NCBI GenBank assembly: GCA_029260765.1
Contig: JAJDCP010000071.1
Span: 1 to 50,323, forward strand
Source of the DNA: Planctomycetota bacterium
GTDB taxonomy: Bacteria > Planctomycetota > J058 > JAJDCP01
Reading direction: 5' to 3'
DNA length: 50,323 nucleotides
In this document: positions 34,074 through 40,567 of the stretch, piece after piece
Numbering within the stretch: position 1 is the first letter of the stretch
Layout of the letters: the number at the start of each line of letters is the position of its first letter
Position numbers and translations under genes: made by a program
The notes under the pieces: generated by a model
What the model was told of the DNA's origin: nothing
Databases searched by the model: none
What the model saw: only the letters and a program-made list of their open reading frames with translations

Positions 34074-35195
34074 TCAGGATAGGCGCAGCTGTTCGACTGC
34101 GTCGAGGAGTGGATCCCAACCGAAGCGTCCACGCTCCTGCTCGACTCCCTCTCGCAGCCGCTCTTCCCATTCCTCGGCATAGAATCGCTGCAGGCAGGCG
34201 TGCAGCCCTGCGACGCTCGGCGCGCACAGTAGCCCGCTGCGCTGATCTTCGATCGACTCCGCCATGCCTCCCACCTGCGTGGCGATCACTGGCGTTCCGC
34301 ACTGGTAGGCAAGGTGGACAATGCCACTCTGGGTCGCATGGCGGTACGGCAGCACCACTGCGTCGGCGGCACGAAACAGCACGTCCACCTCCGCATCGGG
34401 AATGAAGCGGTTGATGAACCGCACTCTGTCCTGCAATCCCAGACGCCGCACCAGCTCGTGGTAGGGCTGTTCAGGAATGTAGAACTCCCCTGCCACCAAC
34501 AAGCTCACCGCGGGATCCGCGAGCCTGCCCAGAGCTTCCAGCAGAAGGTCGACGCCCTTGTACTTGCGCACGAACCCGAAGAACAGCAGCATGCGCGGAG
34601 TGTGTACCTGCAGGCGCTCGCGAGCCTGAGCCTTCGACAGCCCGCAGGCGCGGATCTCATACAAGGGGTGGGGAGCCACCAGGCAGGGCTTGCCGGGCGC
34701 GAGCTGTCCGATCTGGTCGGCCACCGTCTGTGACAAAGCGATGAAGCTACCGGCCCGCCCAAACGCCAGCCGTGTCAGCAGTTGATCTCCCGGGCGGCCC
34801 TCATGAGGCTTGGCATTGTCGACCAGGAAGGCGATCTTCGCCCGGGCGCGGCGTGCCTGCAGCAGCGCGGCGATGCTGCTGTAGCATGGCGCAAAAAAAG
34901 GCATCCAGTAGCGAAAGACGACCAGATCGGGGTCGTAGTCTCGCAGCATCCGCGCCGCGCGCCACCAGCTGCGCGGGTCGATGGTGTCGATGACCGGCAT
35001 GCTCGGCACGGGGTGCGGGTCGGGGCCATCGACCCATTGGGTCTTGCCTGGGAAGAGCAATTCCGGATACTGGCGGCTGAAAGAGAAAATGCAGGCCTGA
35101 TGCCCACGGGCGATCAGCTTCTCGACCAGCACGGCCGAGAACTGCGCAATGCCTCCACGCAAGGGGTAGGCGGGAGCGATGAAGGCGATCCTCAA
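34074..35195 (-). CDS. GT-B glycosyltransferase, family 4 type
   Basis: A 373-residue cytoplasmic glycosyltransferase of the GT4 type. The N-terminal Rossmann half begins RIAFIAPAYPLRGGIAQFSA. The C-terminal nucleotide-sugar half has LLFFGFVRKYKGVDLLLEAL, LLVAGEFY, RVRFINRFIPDAEVDVLFRA and the acceptor/donor motif PYRHATQSGIVHLAYQCGTP, IATQVGGMAESIED. The expected target is an envelope polysaccharide or glycolipid; donor and acceptor cannot be read. TTG is the likely start, with GAGAGG seven bases upstream. No other glycan gene is next to it. Confidence 0.9.
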   Translation of the reverse strand: MRIAFIAPAYPLRGGIAQFSAVLVEKLIARGHQACIFSFSRQYPELLFPGKTQWVDGPDPHPVPSMPVIDTIDPRSWWRAARMLRDYDPDLVVFRYWMPFFAPCYSSIAALLQARRARAKIAFLVDNAKPHEGRPGDQLLTRLAFGRAGSFIALSQTVADQIGQLAPGKPCLVAPHPLYEIRACGLSKAQARERLQVHTPRMLLFFGFVRKYKGVDLLLEALGRLADPAVSLLVAGEFYIPEQPYHELVRRLGLQDRVRFINRFIPDAEVDVLFRAADAVVLPYRHATQSGIVHLAYQCGTPVIATQVGGMAESIEDQRSGLLCAPSVAGLHACLQRFYAEEWEERLREGVEQERGRFGWDPLLDAVEQLRLS

Positions 35196-35339
35196 AGGCA
35201 GGCCTCTCTGTGAGAAAACGGTTGTAGGGACAAAGCTTCAAACAACCGGTCTTTTTCGGTACAGTTTCCAAGACGAAACTTCAACGGCCCATGTGGACGA
35301 TCCGATCTGGACCTGCGCAGGACCGAATGAGGGGGGGCG

Positions 35340-35576
35340 ATGCTGAGCTTGGCTGATGTCCAACAGATGATCGAGGGTCACATTCCTGACAGCACTTGTG
35401 AAGTGACGGACCTGACCGGCACTTCGGACCATTTCGCTGTCTACGTTACCTCGCCCTCGTTCCGGGGCAAGACCTTGATCCAACAGCACAAGATGGTCTA
35501 CGCGGCGGTCGGCGAATACCTGACCCGCGAGATCCACGCACTGTCCATCAAAACTGAACTTCCTGAGGAGTCTTGA
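35340..35576 (+). CDS. BolA/IbaG family protein
   Basis: A 78-residue BolA-fold protein (VQQMIEGHIPDSTCEVTDLT, HFAVYVTSPSFRGKTLIQQH, KMVYAAVGEYLTREIHALSI). BolA proteins form [2Fe-2S]-bridged complexes with CGFS glutaredoxins and act in iron-sulfur handling. The conserved His in the C-terminal helix (EIHALSI) and the Cys in DSTCEV are possible cluster ligands. ATG follows a run of G. The monothiol glutaredoxin gene starts two bases after its stop, which strongly supports the role. Confidence 0.93.
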   Translation: MLSLADVQQMIEGHIPDSTCEVTDLTGTSDHFAVYVTSPSFRGKTLIQQHKMVYAAVGEYLTREIHALSIKTELPEES

Positions 35577-35578
35577 GC

Positions 35579-35905
35579 ATGTGGACGCCTGAAATCATCA
35601 AAGACAAGGTCGAGAGCAACAAGATCATCATCTTCGCCAAGGGCAGCAAAGACATGCCGATGTGCGGCTTCTCCGCCCGGGCCATCGGTGTCGTGAAGCT
35701 GTACAACAAGCCCTTCGAGGTGGTCAACATCTTCGACGACCCCAGCATCCGGCCCGCCCTGGTGCAGTACAGCCAGTGGCCCACCACGCCCCAGGTCTAT
35801 GTCAACGGGGAGATGCTCGGCGGCAGTGACATCATCATGGAGATGCACGAGTCGGGCACCCTGAAGGAAAAGATCGACGCCAGCTTCCAGGAAGCGGCCT
35901 CGTAG
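35579..35905 (+). CDS. grxD: Monothiol CGFS glutaredoxin (Grx4/GrxD family)
   Basis: A 108-residue single-domain glutaredoxin with the CGFS active site (MPMCGFSARA, Cys29) and glutathione-binding parts WPTTPQVYVNGEMLGGSDI. It binds a glutathione-ligated [2Fe-2S] cluster and transfers it or passes it to BolA, whose gene precedes it by two bases. The ATG has GAGGAG eight bases upstream. The N-terminus (EIIKDKVESNKIIIFAKG) and length are normal for the family. Confidence 0.94.
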   Translation: MWTPEIIKDKVESNKIIIFAKGSKDMPMCGFSARAIGVVKLYNKPFEVVNIFDDPSIRPALVQYSQWPTTPQVYVNGEMLGGSDIIMEMHESGTLKEKIDASFQEAAS

Positions 35906-35914
35906 GGAAACCCC

Positions 35915-36391
35915 CTACATCCGCATCTCATCATCATCGGGCATGATGCGCGCGGACAGGTTCTTCAGCGCGCCCAGGTCGTCGATCTCCCGGCCAGGCA
36001 GCGCGATGTCGCTCGCCGGCAGTCCCTGCCTGGCTTCGTGCCTCTCCCGGTCGAGGCCGTCCATCAGCTCTTGCAGGCCCCAGCGGCACAACGCGTCGAC
36101 CGTGATTCCCTCACGGTGGGCGGTCTCTTGCACACGGCGGTAGAGTGCCATGTCGAGCAACAGGGCTAGCGAGGTCTGTTGGCCCGAGGCGGGAGGCTTC
36201 AGTTGGATCCGGCGCGTGATCCGACCGGAGCTCTTCCAGGCGTTGACCCGGTTCCTCAGCGCGGGGTCGGCCGCGATCTTCCGCAACGTCAGGTTCTGGG
36301 CCTGCTCTTCGCTCTCTGCCTCGACCCTGGTCAACGGCCGCATCTCCCCCGACTCGACGACATAGGCTTCCCACAAGGGTCGCGCTGTCAT
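35915..36391 (-). CDS. Small helix-rich protein, possibly ribbon-helix-helix-like
   Basis: A 158-residue soluble protein of no clear family. Residues ~75-115 (LALLLDMALYRRVQETAHRE, ITVDALCRWGLQELMDGL) resemble the strand-helix-helix layout of ribbon-helix-helix DNA-binding proteins such as CopG or Arc, though the similarity is short. The N-terminus (LWEAYVVESGEMRPLTRVEA) has a beta-like pattern, and the C-terminus is acidic (PDDDEM). The ATG has AAGGAGG upstream and overlaps the FHA gene stop by ATGA. It is the third gene of the GTPase-FHA unit and could regulate it. Confidence 0.6.
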   Translation of the reverse strand: MTARPLWEAYVVESGEMRPLTRVEAESEEQAQNLTLRKIAADPALRNRVNAWKSSGRITRRIQLKPPASGQQTSLALLLDMALYRRVQETAHREGITVDALCRWGLQELMDGLDRERHEARQGLPASDIALPGREIDDLGALKNLSARIMPDDDEMRM

Positions 36392-37470
36392 TGCGGACCT
36401 CCTTCCTCTTCGTTGCCGCCCTGTTGGGGCGGTGTCCAACCTTCAGGCTTCAGGCCCACGAATGCCCCCCGCTGATCCCCCCACAGGTTGTAGCGCCGGG
36501 TCTCGCCGAGAGGTAGCGCCTGGATGGGGATGAATGAGCTGTTGAGCGTGTTGTCGTCAGAGCCGTAGCTTTCTTCCCACAGCTTGTAGAGTGCCTCTCC
36601 GTCGCCGAGCGGTGTCTGCAGCGGATCGTAGCGGCTGCCCCGCTCGTCGCCGTAGGCGATCTGCACGATCGCGACGCGCGTGCCCGTGGTCAGAGGCTCT
36701 CCCCAATAGACCATCAGCGCGCGCCACCAGTCTTCAAGCCCTTGGAACTGGTAGACCTGGGCGTCGGGAAAGACGACAAAGCGCAGTCCGACCTCGCTGA
36801 TCCCGACAAAGCGCCGCACCGTGCTGCTCTGGTCGGGCAGGCTGATCACTGTGGTGTCCGGTGCTGTCCTGTGGATGACCAGCTGGCCGATGGGGCGCAG
36901 CTTGGAGTACTCGGCGAGCAACAGCAGCCGCGCTTCATTGGTGCGCAGGGGGAGCGTCAGGTAGACCCCCCCTCCAAACAGCAACAGCAACAGCAACACG
37001 GGCATCGCCAGCTTCCCGGCTAAGCGCCGCGCGACCCCGGGCCTGGCACGGCGCAGATCCCGGGCGGCAGACTCCGCGGCGTCGGCAGCCCTTGATGCGT
37101 GGGAAGCCGCCTGCTCGACCTGGCGGGCCAGCGTCGGCTTGACCGCCGTGCCCGCAGCGGGCGCGGCGGACCTCCCTGGCTGTGTAGGAGCCTTCAACAG
37201 GAAGCGGCAGTGGGTCTTGCCCAGGTGGAATTCCGAACCGTCCTGCAGCTGCACCTTGCGGATCTTGGCCTTCTCGACAAAGGTACCATTCGAGCTGTCG
37301 AGATCCTCCAGCCAGTAGGAGCCGGCGTTGAAGAAGATGTCCGCGTGCTCGGCCGAGATCCACGGATCGGAAAGCCGCAGCTCAGACTTCTTGCCCAGCC
37401 GGGTCCGCTTTTTCTCAAGGATCAGCAGGTCCCCTTCATGCGAACCACTCAGAACTTCGACGAACGGCAT
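36388..37470 (-). CDS. Membrane-anchored FHA-domain protein
   Basis: A 360-residue protein. The FHA domain at 1-92 is canonical: TRLGKKSELRLSD, ISAEHADIFF, LEDLDSSNGTFVE. An Ala/Arg-rich helical linker leads to one membrane helix (~153-173, MPVLLLLLLFGGGVYLTL). A ~190-residue domain follows (LRFVVFPDAQVYQFQGLEDW, TRVAIVQIAYGDERGS) of unknown fold, which would lie outside the cytoplasm. The FHA part should bind phosphothreonine from a cytoplasmic kinase substrate. ATG has GGAGGGG upstream. It lies 16 bases after the dynamin-like GTPase gene. Confidence 0.85.
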   Translation of the reverse strand: MPFVEVLSGSHEGDLLILEKKRTRLGKKSELRLSDPWISAEHADIFFNAGSYWLEDLDSSNGTFVEKAKIRKVQLQDGSEFHLGKTHCRFLLKAPTQPGRSAAPAAGTAVKPTLARQVEQAASHASRAADAAESAARDLRRARPGVARRLAGKLAMPVLLLLLLFGGGVYLTLPLRTNEARLLLLAEYSKLRPIGQLVIHRTAPDTTVISLPDQSSTVRRFVGISEVGLRFVVFPDAQVYQFQGLEDWWRALMVYWGEPLTTGTRVAIVQIAYGDERGSRYDPLQTPLGDGEALYKLWEESYGSDDNTLNSSFIPIQALPLGETRRYNLWGDQRGAFVGLKPEGWTPPQQGGNEEEGGPQ

Positions 37471-37486
37471 CGTCCCCTCCGGGTGG

Positions 37487-38821
37487 TCAGGCGGAAGCTT
37501 CCTGCAGCTTGACGCCTCGGCGTTTGCCCCGCATGCTCGCGATCGTCTTGTTGATGGCGGTCTCGAGCTGTTTCTCCTCGTCGCGCCGCAGACGCGGCAT
37601 CTTGTCGAGGCCTACCCGCTTCAGGACCTGCCGGGTGCGCTTGCGGATGCGCTTCCAACGCGCCGGCAGGTCGAGATTCTCTTCCTCGATCTCGCGTCGG
37701 AAGGTCCGCTCGAACAGCTCGTCGAGATCGCTGACGATCGAACGGGTCTTCTCTTTGACCAGCTTGAAGGCATAGAAGCCGTAGTTGGCGAGCAGCAGGA
37801 CACAGACCACAAACGCGAACAGTGGCACATACCAGGGCTCGACACTCAAGAACAGCGCCGTGATCAGCAGGCTGGCCACACCACCGAGCGCCAGGGTCAT
37901 ACCGAAGCGCCACAGCTGGCGGCGGTACTCCTTGCGCGCCTCGCCGCAGATCTGCACGTGCAGCAGCAGGCGCTTCGCGTGATCATCCAGCCGGGTGATG
38001 ATGTTCTCTTCACGCAGGTCGGGGGCGCGCTTGACCTGACCGACCAGCTTTTCACGGATGGCCGCGAACGAGTCGAGGGGCAGCTCTGTGTCCGTCAGAT
38101 CGGCATCTGCGCGGGGGATGAAGACGTTGTCGATGTGGGGCAGGTCTTTGCTGAGAATGACCTTCGAGAGGTTCCAACACAAGGCGCCATAGGTGCGGGC
38201 GAAGTCTTCGATACGCTCGAAGCGGTCCACCTTGTTCAGCACAAAATGCACCTTGTGCTCGAGATCGAGCAGCGCCACTTTCAGGACCTCAAGGGTCTCG
38301 CCGGTGGTGCCAGGTTTCTCCGGGTCGAAGAAGAACAACACCACATCCGCCCGCTCTGCAAACCAACGCACCGCGGCGGTAAAGTCGTAGACTCGGGTCT
38401 TGCCGCCGGCACTGTCGATCATTCCGGGGGTGTCGACCAGGCTCAAGCCCTTGAGAATGTCAGCGTTGCGCAGCTTCATGCGCAGGTGCCGCACAAAGTC
38501 GGGGCCGAGGCGTTCGAGCTGGGTGTACGCCATCGTCTGGTCGGTGGTGATGGTCGGACCCTGCAGGTCGGCCTCTTTCTCCCCGAATGTGACGATGGTG
38601 AAGCAGTCGTCGGTCGGCGCCACGCCTGTCTTCTGCACCGTAGCGCCCAGGAGGTAGTTGATGAACGTCGACTTGCCCGAGGAGTGGTTGCCGATGAACA
38701 GCACCAACGGCTGCGCGGTGCGCTCACTCTTGTGCGGGGCACGCTCGAACTCGAACTTCTGGGCAATCGGGTCGATCACCTCTTCGTACAGCTTCTCGAC
38801 TGATTGTGCGATGTCCGCCAC
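37487..38821 (-). CDS. EHD/dynamin-like membrane GTPase
   Basis: A 444-residue GTPase. The G-domain has the EHD-type P-loop FIGNHSSGKSTFINYLLG (~44-52), the switch threonine around TTDQT, DTPGMID (~130) and NKVD (~196). Two adjacent hydrophobic segments at ~305-355 (FGMTLALGGVASLLITALFL, PLFAFVVCVLLLANYGFYAF) form a membrane hairpin. The last ~90 residues are strongly basic and helical. This matches the bacterial EHD/dynamin group that remodels or tethers membranes. GTG six bases after GGGAG is preferred; TTG five codons upstream is possible. It is the first gene of a unit with the FHA protein. Confidence 0.85.
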   Translation of the reverse strand: MADIAQSVEKLYEEVIDPIAQKFEFERAPHKSERTAQPLVLFIGNHSSGKSTFINYLLGATVQKTGVAPTDDCFTIVTFGEKEADLQGPTITTDQTMAYTQLERLGPDFVRHLRMKLRNADILKGLSLVDTPGMIDSAGGKTRVYDFTAAVRWFAERADVVLFFFDPEKPGTTGETLEVLKVALLDLEHKVHFVLNKVDRFERIEDFARTYGALCWNLSKVILSKDLPHIDNVFIPRADADLTDTELPLDSFAAIREKLVGQVKRAPDLREENIITRLDDHAKRLLLHVQICGEARKEYRRQLWRFGMTLALGGVASLLITALFLSVEPWYVPLFAFVVCVLLLANYGFYAFKLVKEKTRSIVSDLDELFERTFRREIEEENLDLPARWKRIRKRTRQVLKRVGLDKMPRLRRDEEKQLETAINKTIASMRGKRRGVKLQEASA

Positions 38822-38922
38822 GACGTTCTCCCTCAATCCTCCTCCTTTATAGCAGAAGCGGGCCGAACCCCCGATGCCCCTTTCTGATCCGGAGGTCTAC
38901 GACGCAGCGCAGCAAAGTTCGA

Positions 38923-38950
38923 TTGCATCGCTATACGCGCGTGTTATACT
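38923..38950 (+). promoter_or_regulatory. Promoter of the FAD-fold gene
   Basis: TTGCAT and TATACT are 16 bases apart and lie 70 bases before the ATG. The -10 hexamer is part of the left arm of a perfect 11-base inverted repeat. Confidence 0.5.
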
Positions 38951-39011
38951 CAGCTCCGCCCCGTTGGACAGCGCCTCGCGGGAGGTCCGATCTGACGCAG
39001 TGAGTATAACA
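38942..39011. promoter_or_regulatory. 11-bp inverted repeat across the promoter and leader (possible operator)
   Basis: TGTTATACTCA (38942-38952) and TGAGTATAACA (39001-39011) are exact reverse complements 48 bases apart. The left arm covers the -10 box; the right arm ends eight bases before the ATG. The left arm would lie upstream of the transcript start, so a protein-binding role is more likely than an RNA hairpin. Confidence 0.5.
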
Positions 39012-39019
39012 GGACGCCG

Positions 39020-40561
39020 ATGAAAGCCTTACCTCCATCGAGACTGCCGGAGGAACTGCAACGCGAGCTTGAGGGCGCTGTGGGGAACCGCTGGTTCTCG
39101 ATCCGAGCCTCCGACCGTATCGACGCCGCCGGCCGCTTGCGCAGTGGGCGCCAAAGTCGCGAGTTGCACCCCGGGCCCGACGCGGTGATCTGGCCAGGCA
39201 GTGTTGAGGAGATCGCAAAAGTCCTGCGCCTGGCCCACCAGCACGAGCTCGTCCTGCTGCCCTGGCAGGTGCCGGACGATCCCGCCCAACCCGGCTTGCA
39301 CCTCGACCTGCACCGCTTCCAACGCATCGTCGATCTGTCCGAGACCTCGCAGATGGTCGAAGTCGAAGTCGGTATGAGCTGGCTGCGCTTTGAAGAGGAG
39401 CTGCAGCGGCGTGGCTTCACCACAGGCATGGTCGCCGACGAGCATGCCACGGTGGGCGACTGGCTGTTCTGCGACCATGACTGCCCTCCGGGGCTCGAGG
39501 ATGCTCCCGAGTTGTTGCTGGGGATCTCGCTCGTGACCTGGGATGGGACTCTCTACAACAGCCCGATTTGCGTTGAGGGCTCGCGGGGCAGCGACTGGAT
39601 CCACTTTCTGACAGCCTCGCACAACGAGCTGGGTGTGCCGGTGCGGGTGCATCTGAAGGTCTTCCCGGTACCGGAGAGCCGTGGTTTCGTCGCGTTTGGC
39701 TATGAGAGCGTGGCCACGGGCTTGTCGGCACTGCGTACGGCGGCCCAACGCGGGCTCGGGGGCACCCTGGTCCTGCTCGACGAGATGGAGAGCATGCTGC
39801 TGCAGAACGCGCATGAAGAGGGTTTCCTCGAGCGCCTCCTGCAACGTCTGCTCAGCAATCTTCCCGGCATCCTTCCCAACCTCTTCAAGCGAGGCCGCGA
39901 GTACTGGAACCGAGGCCGGGCAGCTTTGTTCGGCAAGGGAGAAGTGCTCGGCCTGAAGTTGTTGCTGCAGCAGCCGGGCATCTTCGGCGCTCTGGTGCGT
40001 CAGCTGCGTGGCACCTCGACCTTGATCGGCGTCTTCGAGGGGTCGGCGGAGGCTGTAATCCAACACGAGCGCACAGTCACCGCGGCCTGTCGCGAGTTGG
40101 GAGGGCGGCCGCTCGGCACCGGACCCGCCAAGGGTTGGTGGCAGCAGCGCCCGGCACTGCCTGTGCGGCGGGCGCGCTTTCTCAAAGAGGGCTGCGTGGT
40201 CGAGAGCTTTCAGGTCTCGGCCACCTGGGATCGTTGCCCGGATGTGTACGAGAGTGTGCGCAGCAGCCTGGACTCGAAGGCCCTGGTGTTGACGCGCTTC
40301 CTGCGCGCTACGCCGCAGGGCTGCCGGATGGAGTTCAGCTTCGTCGCCGTCGGCGATGACGGCGAAGCGCATGGGGGTTGCCGGGGCTGGATCGAGGACG
40401 CTCTGCACTGCGCGTTCCGCGAAGGCGGTACGCTCGGGCGTCGCAGCGGGCTGGGAAGTGGCGGCCGCCGCAGCCTTGAGACCCAGCTCGGACCGCTGCT
40501 TGAGCTGGGCCGCCGTCCGGCTGAAAAGGTCGTCGAAGCCGCGCCCGCCGCCGAGGGCTGA
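39020..40561 (+). CDS. FAD-oxidoreductase-fold protein with altered FAD-binding loops
   Basis: A 513-residue protein that follows the layout of the VAO/PCMH family (GlcD, alkyl-DHAP synthase): PDAVIWPGSVEEIAKVLRLA, LHLDLHRFQRIVDLSETS, VEVEVGMSWLRFEEELQRRG, and ILFKRG-like and C-terminal helical parts. The two loops that normally grip the FAD pyrophosphate are changed: a GxGTS-type loop is replaced by LPWQVPDDPAQPG, and the xTVGGWxAT segment reads ATVGDWLFCDHD. It may not bind FAD in the usual way, or at all. The next genes give no pathway. ATG has only a weak ribosome site. Confidence 0.7.
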   Translation: MKALPPSRLPEELQRELEGAVGNRWFSIRASDRIDAAGRLRSGRQSRELHPGPDAVIWPGSVEEIAKVLRLAHQHELVLLPWQVPDDPAQPGLHLDLHRFQRIVDLSETSQMVEVEVGMSWLRFEEELQRRGFTTGMVADEHATVGDWLFCDHDCPPGLEDAPELLLGISLVTWDGTLYNSPICVEGSRGSDWIHFLTASHNELGVPVRVHLKVFPVPESRGFVAFGYESVATGLSALRTAAQRGLGGTLVLLDEMESMLLQNAHEEGFLERLLQRLLSNLPGILPNLFKRGREYWNRGRAALFGKGEVLGLKLLLQQPGIFGALVRQLRGTSTLIGVFEGSAEAVIQHERTVTAACRELGGRPLGTGPAKGWWQQRPALPVRRARFLKEGCVVESFQVSATWDRCPDVYESVRSSLDSKALVLTRFLRATPQGCRMEFSFVAVGDDGEAHGGCRGWIEDALHCAFREGGTLGRRSGLGSGGRRSLETQLGPLLELGRRPAEKVVEAAPAAEG

Positions 40562-40567
40562 GCCCTC

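Noticed and set aside
38942..39011. The 11-bp inverted repeat as an RNA attenuator hairpin
   Set aside because: The left arm overlaps the -10 box, so it would not be in the transcript.
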